From Draconibacterium sp. (lineage in GTDB: Bacteria; Bacteroidota; Bacteroidia; Bacteroidales; Prolixibacteraceae), in assembly GCA_011620585.1 (NCBI GenBank), contig WOYV01000025.1:1-64000 (forward strand): a DNA stretch of 64,000 bases, given 5' to 3'. The first letter of the stretch is position 1; every line of letters begins with the position of its first letter. The position numbers and the translations under genes are program-made. The notes beneath the pieces are model-generated. The model did not search any database, had not been told where the DNA came from, and worked only from the letters and a program-made list of their open reading frames with translations. This document shows positions 16,790 to 25,030 of the stretch, piece after piece.

Positions 16790-17470
16790 ATGGAAACTCT
16801 AACCATTTGTCCAACCAGCACGGCAACGATTTTGGCGTGTCAAAAAATTGCCAAAACCTTTAAGGAGAATATTTACGAACTCTCAAGTGTAAGGAAGGAG
16901 TGGGATCCGGAATATGCTACTTCGCTAAATGTTTGGATCGACGATACCATTGAAAAGCATTACTCAAATACCCTAAGCGCCTTACAGGAAGAGCGTTATC
17001 GCCAGTGGCACGAAGTGATGGTGGCAGCCTTGCAGCACCTCAAAGTTTTACGAGCTTCTATCAAAATCGATTTTAAAAAGGACAAACAATTTATGAACGA
17101 TTTTTTTGAGAAGACCGGGTATAACGAGTATTTCAGCGATGCAAAAAATGGTGACCATCTCAGTTTATACAAATTTCTGAAGGCCTTTGCTGCCAATCTT
17201 GATGAGGGTACACGTCAGAAGATTGTGGATAAAGGAACGATGGATTCGTTATTTGATAAAATTATGGTTTGCGCCAACAGAGTGAATGAATTTGAAGATT
17301 GCTTTGTTGCTCTTGAAGGTGAAGCCCAACTCGATAACTACGGAAAAAATGAAGTGGCCAGTATTTATTCTACTATTCAGGATATTTGCAGGGTCGCTAT
17401 AGCGTATTATCAGTTCGATGCCAAATTGCGAAACAACTTTAACTATTACAAAGTGTTGGTAAATCTGTAA
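16790..17470 (+). CDS. Uncharacterised helical protein, 226 residues
   Basis: I do not recognise this protein. It has no signal peptide or membrane segment, is predicted mostly helical, and is rich in Lys, Asp, Glu and aromatic residues. Visible segments include ELSSVRKEWDPEYA near the N-terminus, LQEERYRQWHEVMVAALQHL (about residues 65-84) and a C-terminal helical stretch RVAIAYYQFDAKLRNNF. It has its own -7 promoter box and a downstream terminator at 17502-17535, so it is probably monocistronic. A soluble four-helix-type bundle is likely, but no function can be assigned. Confidence 0.75.
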   Translation: METLTICPTSTATILACQKIAKTFKENIYELSSVRKEWDPEYATSLNVWIDDTIEKHYSNTLSALQEERYRQWHEVMVAALQHLKVLRASIKIDFKKDKQFMNDFFEKTGYNEYFSDAKNGDHLSLYKFLKAFAANLDEGTRQKIVDKGTMDSLFDKIMVCANRVNEFEDCFVALEGEAQLDNYGKNEVASIYSTIQDICRVAIAYYQFDAKLRNNFNYYKVLVNL

Positions 17471-17501
17471 TCACCTAATATTTAACTTAATAAATTGACA
17501 A

Positions 17502-17535
17502 TAGCCTGCTCATTTCGGAGAGTAGGCTGTTTTTG
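17502..17535 (+). terminator. Intrinsic terminator after the 226-residue protein gene
   Basis: AGCCTGCTC (17503-17511) pairs with GAGTAGGCT (17520-17528) through one G-T pair; loop ATTTCGGA; followed by GTTTTTG. Confidence 0.8.
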
Positions 17536-17543
17536 TTTGATAT

Positions 17544-17574
17544 AAAAAAGCCCCGGATCGTGAAAATCTGAGGC
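17544..17574 (-). terminator. Intrinsic terminator after queA
   Basis: On the minus strand GCCTCAGAT and ATCCGGGGC form an imperfect 9-bp stem (17550-17574) followed by TTTTTT (17544-17549). It faces the terminator of the convergent gene. Confidence 0.7.
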
Positions 17575-17598
17575 TTCATATAGTTCGTACAAATATTT

Positions 17599-18648
17599 TT
17601 AAAGGATCAGCATGGCATCGCCGTATGTTCCAAAGCGGTAATTTTCTTTAATTGCAGTGTGGTAGGCTTCCATCACAAAATCGTAACCGCCAAATGCTGC
17701 CACCATCATCAATAAAGTAGAATAAGGCAAATGGAAGTTAGTAATCATCGAGTTAGCAACACTGAATTCGTAAGGAGGAAAAATAAATTTATTGGTCCAT
17801 CCTTCGAATGGTTTTAAATGGCCCTGTGTTGAAACCGAACTTTCGAGTGTTCGCATCACTGTGGTACCAACTGCACATACGTTTTGTTTGTTTTCCTTGG
17901 CGTTGTTTACAATGGTACAGGCTTCCTGGTTGATCCATATCTGTTCCGAATCCATTTTATGTTTAGTAAGGTCTTCCACATCAACACTGCGGAAATTACC
18001 CAATCCCACATGCAAAGTGATGTACGAAAAATCAACCCCTTTTATTTCAAGACGTTTCAATAGTTCGCGACTGAAATGAAGACCCGCCGTTGGGGCAGCA
18101 ACTGCACCTTCATGTTTCGCAAAAATGGTTTGGTAACGTTCTTTGTCTTCGGGCTGAACATCCCGGTTAATAAACCTTGGTAGCGGGGTTTCACCTAAAC
18201 TGTACAAGGTTTTTTTGAATTCGTCGTATGGCCCGTCGAATAGAAAACGCAATGTACGGCCACGCGAAGTAGTGTTGTCAATAACTTCGGCAACCATTAA
18301 ATCATCGTCGCCAAAATAAAGCTTGTTCCCAATACGGATTTTTCTGGCCGGATCAACCAATACATCCCAAAGACGTTGTTCGCGGTTGAGTTCGCGGAGT
18401 AAAAATACCTCGATTTCTGCACCTGTTTTTTCCTTGTTCCCGTATAAACGCGCCGGAAAAACCTTGGTGTCGTTAAAAACCATCACGTCTTTGTCACCAA
18501 AATAATCAAGTAAATCTTTGAAAAGGCGGTGTTCGATTTTCCGGGTTGCCCGGTTAAGAACCATTAATTTCGACTCATCGCGATTATCTGCCGGATGAAG
18601 TGCAATTTTTTCTGGCTTGAGTTCAAACTTGAATTTTGATAATTTCAT
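17599..18648 (-). CDS. queA: S-adenosylmethionine:tRNA ribosyltransferase-isomerase
   Basis: Transfers and isomerises the ribose of SAM onto preQ1-modified tRNA to make epoxyqueuosine. 349 residues, normal length. Family motifs: [20 protein letters not shown]-like N-terminus ([19 protein letters not shown]), [28 protein letters not shown]-like [15 protein letters not shown] and THHVGLGNF-like [13 protein letters not shown]. It is the last gene of the leftward ftsX-DUF3098-uppP-truB-queA series, 94 bp after truB, and ends at its own terminator. Confidence 0.96.
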   Translation of the reverse strand: MKLSKFKFELKPEKIALHPADNRDESKLMVLNRATRKIEHRLFKDLLDYFGDKDVMVFNDTKVFPARLYGNKEKTGAEIEVFLLRELNREQRLWDVLVDPARKIRIGNKLYFGDDDLMVAEVIDNTTSRGRTLRFLFDGPYDEFKKTLYSLGETPLPRFINRDVQPEDKERYQTIFAKHEGAVAAPTAGLHFSRELLKRLEIKGVDFSYITLHVGLGNFRSVDVEDLTKHKMDSEQIWINQEACTIVNNAKENKQNVCAVGTTVMRTLESSVSTQGHLKPFEGWTNKFIFPPYEFSVANSMITNFHLPYSTLLMMVAAFGGYDFVMEAYHTAIKENYRFGTYGDAMLIL

Positions 18649-18742
18649 TCGTTATATTTTTAATCCGTTATTCGTTTTAAAGCGACAAAATTAGCACAGT
18701 TTTTTGTTTTTTGTTCAGCGTGTGTGGTTTACGTACTAAAAT

Positions 18743-19456
18743 CTATTTTGATTCACCCAAATTAATATTTTCCAGAAACCCATCTACCGTAAACGCATCA
18801 TCGATACTGTAGCTGCCAATTCTGGTTCGTTCGAGTGAAGTTAAATAAGCCCCACAGCGGAGCGCTTCCCCTATATCTCGGGCCAGCGCACGGATGTAGG
18901 TGCCTTTTCCGCAGTTTACCCTAATCCTGATATGTGGCAATTCACATTCTTCCAATTCGATCGTATGTATAACAATTTTTTTCGACTGAAGTTCTACCTC
19001 TTCTCCTTTTCGTGCATAATCAAAGGCACGTTTCCCTTTTATTTTCACAGCCGAAAAAACAGGCGGAACCTGATCGGTTTCTCCAACAAATTGTTGAATA
19101 GCTTCTTCTACTAACTTCCTGTTGATGTGGCCGATATTGCTTGTTGAATCTTCCTCAGTCTCTAAGTCAAAAGAAGGAGTGGTGGCTCCCAGTTTTAAGG
19201 TGGCTACGTATTCTTTTTCAGTTTGCTGAATCTCCTCAATCCGTTTGGTAGCCTTGCCGGTACACAATACGATCAGTCCGGTAGCCAGCGGGTCGAGCGT
19301 ACCGGCATGCCCAACTTTTAGCTTTTTAATCCTTAGCATCCGGCAAAGATTGTAACGTACTTTATTTACTACGTCAAACGATGTCCAGTTTAATTCTTTA
19401 TTAAATAAAAGAACTTCGCCTGCCGGGAAATCATATGTTGATTTGAATACGGGCAT
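18743..19456 (-). CDS. truB: tRNA pseudouridine-55 synthase
   Basis: Forms pseudouridine 55 in the T-loop of tRNAs. 237 residues, at the short end for the family and lacking a long C-terminal PUA extension. Catalytic Asp55 lies in VGHAGTLDPLATGLIVLCTG. Other family segments are TEKEYVATLKLG, VPPVFSAVKIKGKRAFDYAR and GKGTYIRALARDIG. It sits between uppP and queA in a widely kept Bacteroidota gene order. Confidence 0.95.
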   Translation of the reverse strand: MPVFKSTYDFPAGEVLLFNKELNWTSFDVVNKVRYNLCRMLRIKKLKVGHAGTLDPLATGLIVLCTGKATKRIEEIQQTEKEYVATLKLGATTPSFDLETEEDSTSNIGHINRKLVEEAIQQFVGETDQVPPVFSAVKIKGKRAFDYARKGEEVELQSKKIVIHTIELEECELPHIRIRVNCGKGTYIRALARDIGEALRCGAYLTSLERTRIGSYSIDDAFTVDGFLENINLGESK

Positions 19457-19503
19457 AAGGAATTCTCTGTTATTCAGAGAGTTGAATTAAATTTTTCGAA
19501 AAA

Positions 19504-20286
19504 TCAGGCTGCAAATATAGCAATTAGGCCAATAAGGGCACAATAAATGGCAAAATAAATCAATTTTCCGCGCTTAACGATTTTAATCATCCACGAGCAG
19601 GCCAGCAAGCCGGAAAAAAAGGCGGCAAGAAATCCAACTACCATCGGAAGTACTGCAACATCGGTTTGCGCAGTGAGATCACCCGAAAGTAATTTCAACA
19701 GGTTAGCTCCCAAAATAGGGATGATAACCATCAGGAATGAAAATTTTGCCAGGTCATTTTTATTGTTTCCTAAAATCATTCCGCTTGCTATGGTCGATCC
19801 GCTTCGTGATATGCCAGGAATTACGGCCATCATTTGGGCAATACCAATTATAAATGCATCGATAAAACGAATTTTACGTTGGCCATGGCGCGCGAAATTG
19901 GCAAAACCCAAAAGAAGAGCGGTTACAAGCAGTGCCAGTCCTACCCATAAAAGGTTCCCGAAAAAGAGCGACTCAATTTCTTCCTCAAAAAGAACACCGA
20001 CAATACCTACAGGAATAGCCGACACCAAAAGTTTGGCTGTGTATTGGGTCGGTTCGTTCCATCTGAACTCAAAAAGCCCTTTGAACAGTTCCAAAATATC
20101 TTTGCGAAAAACAACAAGGGTACTTAGTACAGTGGCGCCATGTAAAACTATGTCGAACAGAAGGCTGCTTTGGCCTTCAACTCCAAACAACACATGGCCA
20201 ATTTCGAGATGACCGCTCGAACTTACGGGAAGAAATTCAGTGAGACCCTGGACTAAGCCCAGAAGCAGGGCTTGAAGTTCGTTCAT
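19504..20286 (-). CDS. uppP: Undecaprenyl-diphosphate phosphatase
   Basis: Integral membrane enzyme that recycles the undecaprenyl carrier for peptidoglycan and other envelope polymers. 260 residues with about eight predicted membrane segments. The two conserved catalytic motifs are present: LTEFLPVSSSGHLEIGH (about 16-32) and PGISRSGSTIASG (about 155-167). It follows the small DUF3098 gene by 10 bp and precedes truB, and is very likely cotranscribed with ftsX. Confidence 0.96.
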   Translation of the reverse strand: MNELQALLLGLVQGLTEFLPVSSSGHLEIGHVLFGVEGQSSLLFDIVLHGATVLSTLVVFRKDILELFKGLFEFRWNEPTQYTAKLLVSAIPVGIVGVLFEEEIESLFFGNLLWVGLALLVTALLLGFANFARHGQRKIRFIDAFIIGIAQMMAVIPGISRSGSTIASGMILGNNKNDLAKFSFLMVIIPILGANLLKLLSGDLTAQTDVAVLPMVVGFLAAFFSGLLACSWMIKIVKRGKLIYFAIYCALIGLIAIFAA

Positions 20287-20296
20287 TTACTTGGGT

Positions 20297-20554
20297 TTAC
20301 TGGTCTTCTTTTGGTTTTTTCATAATGGCGTAGATTTCGAAAATGAAACCTACGAGCAAAAGTACCGGGGCAATGGTTAAACGCCTGAAACTAAAAATAT
20401 CTTCGCTAAACACGTTTGGATCGTTGCTTCCGCCACCAGCCAGTAAAATAAAACCTAAAACAATAATGGCAAATCCAATCGCCAGTAATTTATAATTCTC
20501 TTTTCCCAGCGCAAAGCCAGCTGTTTCTTTTGAATCTCTTATTTTTTTTGCCAT
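20297..20554 (-). CDS. DUF3098 small membrane protein
   Basis: 85 residues with two hydrophobic segments (KLLAIGFAIIVLGFILLAGG and TIAPVLLLVGFIFEIYAIM) separated by a short loop with NDPNVFSEDIFSF. This matches the DUF3098 family, which sits between ftsX and uppP in many Bacteroidota. Function is unknown; the conserved context suggests a role near cell-division or envelope synthesis. The C-terminus ends in Lys/Glu/Asp residues, probably cytoplasmic. Confidence 0.88.
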   Translation of the reverse strand: MAKKIRDSKETAGFALGKENYKLLAIGFAIIVLGFILLAGGGSNDPNVFSEDIFSFRRLTIAPVLLLVGFIFEIYAIMKKPKEDQ

Positions 20555-20583
20555 TGTTATTGAAAATACGTGTGTAAAGATAA

Positions 20584-21462
20584 CTAATAAAACAATTCAT
20601 CAAATTTGAGGCGGAGGAATTTGTTCACTGCCAGCCAGGTCGATACAAGCGAAATCAATATTCCAAGCGCCCAAACAATTCCACTCATACTCAGGATTAC
20701 CCGCAGATCGGTAATACTGATCAGCCCTGACAATTCTTTTTCGTAGGTGTAAATAATTCCGATCAGAATAATATTTGCCAAAGCAGCGCCGCTTACACCA
20801 AGCCAAAGACTTCGGCGCAGAAAGGGTAATCGGATATAGTTTTTTGTGGCGCCCACCATCAGCATGGTATTGATGGTAAAACGCTGGGCATAAATCAACA
20901 TTCGAATTGTGTTGTTGATCAATCCAAAAAAAATGACGAGCAGCAAAACACTCACTGCCGAAATCAGCAAACTGATCTTTTTTAAATTCTTGTTGATAAG
21001 CGTGAGCAGGTTTTTCTGGTAGTAGACCTCGCTAACCTGAGGGTATTTTAAAAACTTCTGTTCGAGCATTTTTAAACTGTCGCTTTCGGTGTACGCAGCG
21101 TTTAGTTTTACATCGAGCGAAGCAAACAAGGGATTGTATCCCAGGAAACCGGTGAAATCTTCACCCAGTTCTTCGGTGAGTTCATGTGCAGCTGTTTCCT
21201 TATCGATATAACGCGTCGATTTAACGTACTCTCCGGTATTCAATACCTTTTGCAAACGGAGCACTTCTACTTCTTTTATATTTTCGCGGAGCACAAGCGT
21301 GAACCCTACTTTTTCGCGAATATATTCCGTCAGGTGCCGGGCATTAATCAGGATCAGGCTTAACATCCCCAACATTACCAATACCATCGAAATACTGATC
21401 AGCGCGGTGAACCACGAATTCAGAAAATGTTTTTTTCTATGTGCCGATTTAGCCTGTTTCAT
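20584..21462 (-). CDS. ftsX: Cell-division ABC-type permease FtsX
   Basis: Membrane partner of the FtsE ATPase, which links division to peptidoglycan hydrolase activation. The ATG at 21462 is chosen (292 residues), 13 nt after the predicted transcription start of a -7 box at 21482-21489; the longer frame from 21573 would start upstream of that promoter. Four membrane segments: one after the basic N-terminus (ISMVLVMLGMLSLILINA), an extracellular domain of about 120 residues, then three C-terminal segments (LLISAVSVLLLVIFFGL, ANIILIGIIYTY, SGIVWALGILISLVSTWL). ftsE is not in the window. Confidence 0.92.
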   Translation of the reverse strand: MKQAKSAHRKKHFLNSWFTALISISMVLVMLGMLSLILINARHLTEYIREKVGFTLVLRENIKEVEVLRLQKVLNTGEYVKSTRYIDKETAAHELTEELGEDFTGFLGYNPLFASLDVKLNAAYTESDSLKMLEQKFLKYPQVSEVYYQKNLLTLINKNLKKISLLISAVSVLLLVIFFGLINNTIRMLIYAQRFTINTMLMVGATKNYIRLPFLRRSLWLGVSGAALANIILIGIIYTYEKELSGLISITDLRVILSMSGIVWALGILISLVSTWLAVNKFLRLKFDELFY

Positions 21463-21481
21463 CTTTTTTGAACGAGTAAGG

Positions 21482-21489
21482 CAAATGTA
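21482..21489 (-). promoter_or_regulatory. Candidate ftsX operon promoter -7 box
   Basis: TACATTTG on the minus strand matches TAnnTTTG and is 19 bp upstream of the chosen ftsX ATG. A -33 TTG at the right distance is not obvious. Confidence 0.5.
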
Positions 21490-21677
21490 ATTATTTCTGT
21501 TTGCAGCTTTTTGATATTCAATACTATTTCTAACGGGTTTTATCAACACAAACACGAAATTAACTTCGCACAACTAATTTTGAACGTTGAAAATGTACCC
21601 GGCCGGAAACATTTTTTAGAAATCCTTCAGGCTGGTTTAAGATGGATTTAACTAATTGAAAATTTGATCTTTATTTC

Positions 21678-21708
21678 TTTGGAAATACGAAAAAAGAAAA
21701 TACTTTTG
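21678..21708 (+). promoter_or_regulatory. rplM operon promoter
   Basis: TTTG at 21678-21681, then 19 bp, then TACTTTTG at 21701-21708. Both elements and the spacing fit the Bacteroidota housekeeping promoter. Transcription would start near 21715 and give a leader of about 140 nt. Confidence 0.7.
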
Positions 21709-21714
21709 CAGTCC

Positions 21715-21855
21715 CGATTGTTATCCTTAGATTTAAGGAGTGTAAATAGTTGATTTTCTTGCAGTAAGCAGATTTTGATGAGAAAATTCCGTTGAGTCAG
21801 AATAAAGCGAACTGCGTGAATTTCGAAAGTGTAGAATACAAAAAAATAGTAAAAA
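21715..21855 (+). promoter_or_regulatory. Structured leader of rplM-rpsI
   Basis: The 140-nt leader contains TCCTTA/TAAGGA with a GATT loop (21724-21739) and a longer-range pair ATTTTCT/AGAAAAT (21753-21759 and 21781-21787). Ribosomal-protein messages often carry such leaders for autogenous control. No named RNA family is recognised. Confidence 0.4.
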
Positions 21856-22308
21856 GTGGACACACTTAGTTATAAAACAATTTCGGCCAACAAAGAAACC
21901 GCCAATAAAGAGTGGGTTCTTGTTGATGCAGAAGGACTTGTTTTAGGACGTATGGCAAGTGAAGTTGCCAAAATCCTAAGAGGGAAAAATAAAGCAAATT
22001 TTACTCCGCATGCTGATTGCGGAGATAACGTAATCGTGATTAATGCTGAGAAAGTTGTATTGACCGGTAAAAAAATGAGCGACAAGCAATATGTACGTCA
22101 CTCAGGTTACCCGGGCGGACAACGCTTCCAAAACCCTCTGGACCTTTTGAAAAAATATCCGGAGCGTATTGTAGAAAAAGCCGTTAAAGGGATGTTGCCT
22201 AAAAACAAACTGGGCCGTCAGCTTTACGGAAACTTGCATGTAGTAGTTGGCGCCGAGCACAAATATGAAGCTCAGAAACCAAAAGTTGTTGATTTAAAAA
22301 TTAAATAA
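21856..22308 (+). CDS. rplM: 50S ribosomal protein L13
   Basis: 150 residues, GTG start at 21856, which gives the usual N-terminus MDTLSYKTISANKET. Family motifs DAEGLVLGRMASEVAKILRG, GDNVIVINAEKVVLTGKK and MLPKNKLGRQLYGNLHVV are all present. It is followed 5 bp later by rpsI, the standard L13-S9 pair, and preceded by a long leader with a good promoter. Confidence 0.97.
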   Translation: MDTLSYKTISANKETANKEWVLVDAEGLVLGRMASEVAKILRGKNKANFTPHADCGDNVIVINAEKVVLTGKKMSDKQYVRHSGYPGGQRFQNPLDLLKKYPERIVEKAVKGMLPKNKLGRQLYGNLHVVVGAEHKYEAQKPKVVDLKIK

Positions 22309-22313
22309 GCAAG

Positions 22314-22700
22314 ATGGAAGTAGTTAATACATTAGGACGTAGAAAGTCAGCAGTAGCGCGTATTTACGTTAGCGAAGGTAAAGGAAATATTACCATTAAT
22401 AAAAGGGAATTAAAAGAGTATTTCCCATCAGAAATTCTGCAATACATTGTATTACAGCCGCTGAACCTGCTTCAGGTTGCTGAAAAATACGATATCAAAG
22501 TAAATCTTGATGGCGGTGGCCCAAAAGGACAGGCAGAAGCCTTGCGTTTGGCTATCACCCGCGCCATGATGGAAATTGATGCGGAATCGAGGCCACAACT
22601 GAAAGCTGCCGGCTTTGTAACCAGGGATCCACGCGAAGTGGAACGTAAAAAACCGGGTCAGCCAAAAGCAAGAAAACGTTTCCAGTTCTCAAAACGTTAA
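22314..22700 (+). CDS. rpsI: 30S ribosomal protein S9
   Basis: 128 residues. N-terminus NTLGRRKSAVARIYVSEGKG, central VNLDGGGPKGQAEALRLAITRAM and C-terminal PKARKRFQFSKR are typical of S9; the basic tail reaches the P-site tRNA in the ribosome. Cotranscribed with rplM. No terminator is evident before the rpsB leader, so read-through to rpsB-tsf is possible. Confidence 0.97.
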   Translation: MEVVNTLGRRKSAVARIYVSEGKGNITINKRELKEYFPSEILQYIVLQPLNLLQVAEKYDIKVNLDGGGPKGQAEALRLAITRAMMEIDAESRPQLKAAGFVTRDPREVERKKPGQPKARKRFQFSKR

Positions 22701-22728
22701 TATCATTTATATTATTCACTTATATGGG

Positions 22729-22780
22729 TCTAAAACGGCTGAGATCTCTGCGAAAGGGCTACTCAGCGGTTGCTTTTAGA
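22729..22780 (+). promoter_or_regulatory. Hairpin leader of rpsB
   Basis: An outer stem TCTAAAA/TTTTAGA (22729-22735 and 22774-22780) encloses an inner stem GCTGAG/CTCAGC (22738-22743 and 22762-22767) with an asymmetric bulge GGTTGC and an 18-nt loop containing GCGAAAGGGC. It ends 20 bp before the rpsB ATG and has no T-run. This looks like a protein-binding leader, inferred to be S2 autoregulation. Confidence 0.5.
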
Positions 22781-22800
22781 ACATAGAAAAAAGTAAACAG

Positions 22801-23565
22801 ATGCCAAGAACAAATTTTCAAGATTTATTGGACGCAGGTGCACATTTTGGCCACCTGAAAAGAAAGTGGAACCCAAACATGGCTCCGTATATCTTTATGG
22901 AGAAAAACGGTATCCACATTATCGACCTTCAAAAAACAGTAGTAAAAATCGACGAAGCTGCTGCAGCCATCAAACAGATTGCAAAATCAGGCCGCAAAGT
23001 TTTGTTTGTTGCTACTAAAAAACAGGCCAAAGAATTGGTTGCCGATTTAGTAAAAGAGGTAGGAATGCCTTATGTTACTGAACGCTGGCCAGGTGGTATG
23101 CTTACCAACTTCCCAACTATCCGCAAAGCGGTTAAGAAAATGATCTCCATCGATAAAATGATGAAAGATACCAGTTGGGATAACCTTTCAAAACGTGAAA
23201 AACTGCAGATTACACGTCAGCGCGCTAAACTGGAAAAAGTACTGGGATCGATCTCAGACCTGAGCCGTTTGCCTGCTGCCTTGTTTATTGTTGACGTTTT
23301 GAAGGAGAAAATCGCAGTTCGCGAAGCACAGAAGCTCGGAATTCCCGTTTTCGCAATTGTTGATACCAATTCAAATCCAGACGATGTTGATTTCGTGATT
23401 CCGGCAAACGACGATGCTTCCCAGTCGATCCGTTTGATTGTAGGCGCTATGTGCGACGCAATTAAAGAAGGTTTGAACGAACGCAAAGTCGAAAAAGAAA
23501 AAGATGAAGCCGACGGCAGCGATAACGATGACGCCGAGGTGGAAACTGAAGTTGACGAAGAATAA
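22801..23565 (+). CDS. rpsB: 30S ribosomal protein S2
   Basis: 254 residues. MPRTNFQDLLDAGAHFGHLKR-type N-terminus, RWPGGMLTNFPTIRKAV and FAIVDTNSNPDDVDFVIPANDDA are diagnostic. The C-terminus ends in a highly acidic tail (about 25 residues with Asp/Glu and DGSDNDDAEV), longer than in E. coli S2 and common in Bacteroidota. It starts the rpsB-tsf pair and is preceded by a structured leader. Confidence 0.97.
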   Translation: MPRTNFQDLLDAGAHFGHLKRKWNPNMAPYIFMEKNGIHIIDLQKTVVKIDEAAAAIKQIAKSGRKVLFVATKKQAKELVADLVKEVGMPYVTERWPGGMLTNFPTIRKAVKKMISIDKMMKDTSWDNLSKREKLQITRQRAKLEKVLGSISDLSRLPAALFIVDVLKEKIAVREAQKLGIPVFAIVDTNSNPDDVDFVIPANDDASQSIRLIVGAMCDAIKEGLNERKVEKEKDEADGSDNDDAEVETEVDEE

Positions 23566-23606
23566 ACAAAGGATTTTAATTACAAACATTTTAAAAAGAT
23601 AATATC

Positions 23607-24434
23607 ATGTCTTTTACAACAGCCGACGTAGTAAAACTGCGTAAAGTATCAGGTGCCGGAATGATGGACTGCAAAAATGCCCTTGCCGAAGCAGATGGTA
23701 ATTTTGAAAGAGCGCTTGAAATTATTCGCGAAAAAGGAAAACTGATTGCCAACAAACGTGCCGACCGCGACGCTGCAGAAGGTGTCGCCTTGTCGAAAGT
23801 TACTGAAGATGGTAAATTTGGTGCCCTCGTTGTATTGAATTGCGAAACCGACTTTGTTGCTAAAAACGAAAGTTTTGTTGCTTTTGCTGAAAGCATCCTG
23901 AATGCAGCACTTGAAAACAAGGTGGAAAGCCTGGAAGCACTGAAAGCAGTAGAATTAAATGGCAAAAGCATCGATGCTTTGGTAACCGAGCAAACTGGTG
24001 TAACCGGCGAAAAACTAGATCTGTCATACTTCAAAAGCCTGACTGGTGAAGCCGTTGTTTCATACATTCACCCGGGTAACAAACTGGCTACCATGGTTAG
24101 CTTCAACAAAGCTATTGCCGATGTTCAGGTTGGTAAAGATGTTGCCATGCAGATCGCTGCAATGGCTCCTGTCGCTGTTGACGAAAAATCAATTCCACAG
24201 GCTGAGATCGACAAAGAACTTGCATTTGCTAAAGAAAAATACCGTAACGAAGGTAAACCTGAAGAAATGATTGAAAAGATCGCCTTGGGTTCGCTGAACA
24301 AGTGGTACAAAGACGTAACTCTTTTAAACCAGACTTACGTGAAAGACGGAAAAATCTCGATCAAAGATTTCCTGAAGCAAAACGATCCACAATTGACAGT
24401 TACAGCATTCGACCGCTATTCTCTGACGGTGTAA
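23607..24434 (+). CDS. tsf: Translation elongation factor Ts
   Basis: Nucleotide exchange factor for EF-Tu. 275 residues. The N-terminal UBA-like domain (LRKVSGAGMMDCKNALAEAD) is followed by the EF-Tu contact motif CETDFVAKNESF (about residues 77-88) and YIHPGNKLATMVSFNKA in the core. It ends just before a strong terminator at 24456-24485, closing the ribosomal block. Confidence 0.97.
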   Translation: MSFTTADVVKLRKVSGAGMMDCKNALAEADGNFERALEIIREKGKLIANKRADRDAAEGVALSKVTEDGKFGALVVLNCETDFVAKNESFVAFAESILNAALENKVESLEALKAVELNGKSIDALVTEQTGVTGEKLDLSYFKSLTGEAVVSYIHPGNKLATMVSFNKAIADVQVGKDVAMQIAAMAPVAVDEKSIPQAEIDKELAFAKEKYRNEGKPEEMIEKIALGSLNKWYKDVTLLNQTYVKDGKISIKDFLKQNDPQLTVTAFDRYSLTV

Positions 24435-24455
24435 GAAGCTGAAGAATATAAAGAT

Positions 24456-24485
24456 AAGGCCGTTCAATTTTGAACGGCCTTTTTT
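24456..24485 (+). terminator. Intrinsic terminator after tsf
   Basis: Perfect 11-bp stem AAGGCCGTTCA/TGAACGGCCTT with an ATTT loop, continuing into TTTT. Confidence 0.92.
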
Positions 24486-24664
24486 ATGGCCATTAACTAT
24501 TGAATCGCTTGAATTAAAACTATTTCCGTTTCTCAAACGTACATAAATGTGAATTGTACAAATGAAAATGTTGAACGGGAAGCATATAAGAAGTAAGGAT
24601 TCGCGGCAAGTTTGTAGTGTGCTGCATTATTTTGGAGTAGTAATTAAATTAAACAAAAAGAACC

Positions 24665-24757
24665 ATGGCAGTTATTATTGCTTACGGAATCCTGATGGTA
24701 ATGCTCGTTTTTTTGATAATGTATTTAAGCTATCGGGATTTGAAACATCATGAATAA
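24665..24757 (+). CDS. Small single-span membrane protein, 30 residues (copy 1)
   Basis: A short frame beginning MAVIIAYGILMVML and ending MYLSYRDLKHHE: one membrane span and a short polar, basic/acidic C-terminus. A second frame at 25883-25984 encodes a clear paralogue (MAAIVTYAVFLLMLV ... MYLSYKDVKQNH); aligned without gaps the two share about half their residues, including MYLSY-D-K. Such similarity at the protein level in two separate spacers supports real coding. It lies between the tsf terminator and tRNA-Thr. Function is unknown; it is too short and too different for a confident KdpF, CydX or similar call. Confidence 0.6.
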   Translation: MAVIIAYGILMVMLVFLIMYLSYRDLKHHE

Positions 24758-24908
24758 GCGAAAGCCGGTAAAAACCAGCCGGAAATATTTCCGTCTTATG
24801 AATTGAGGAATTTACCACAATAAGGGGAGATATGTTCCCGACAGAATAGAATTCAAACTACATTACTGAATAGAGAAGCCTTCCAACGGAAGGCAATCAA
24901 TATTCCCG

Positions 24909-24981
24909 AGCCTCTCATGGGACTCGAACCCACGACCTGCTCATTACGAATGAGCTGCTCTACCAACTGAGCTAAAGAGGC
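24909..24981 (-). tRNA. tRNA-Thr (anticodon CGU)
   Basis: A 73-nt cloverleaf on the minus strand: acceptor GCCTCTT pairing with GAGAGGC (one G-U), D-stem GCTC/GAGC, anticodon stem GCTCA/TGAGC with loop TTCGTAA (anticodon CGT), T-arm GTGGG-TTCGAGT-CCCAT. The discriminator base is T and the CCA end is not encoded. It reads ACG threonine codons. Confidence 0.96.
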
Positions 24982-25030
24982 GAATATTAAATGCGAATTA
25001 AGTAATTTAACACGAACTATACAATAGCTT

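Noticed and set aside
24562-24753. 63-codon frame overlapping the first small membrane protein
   Set aside because: Different frame from the paralogue-supported 30-residue protein, with no conserved feature.
24665-24757. KdpF- or CydX-like accessory subunit
   Set aside because: Length fits, but the sequence does not share their signatures and no Kdp or cytochrome bd genes are present.
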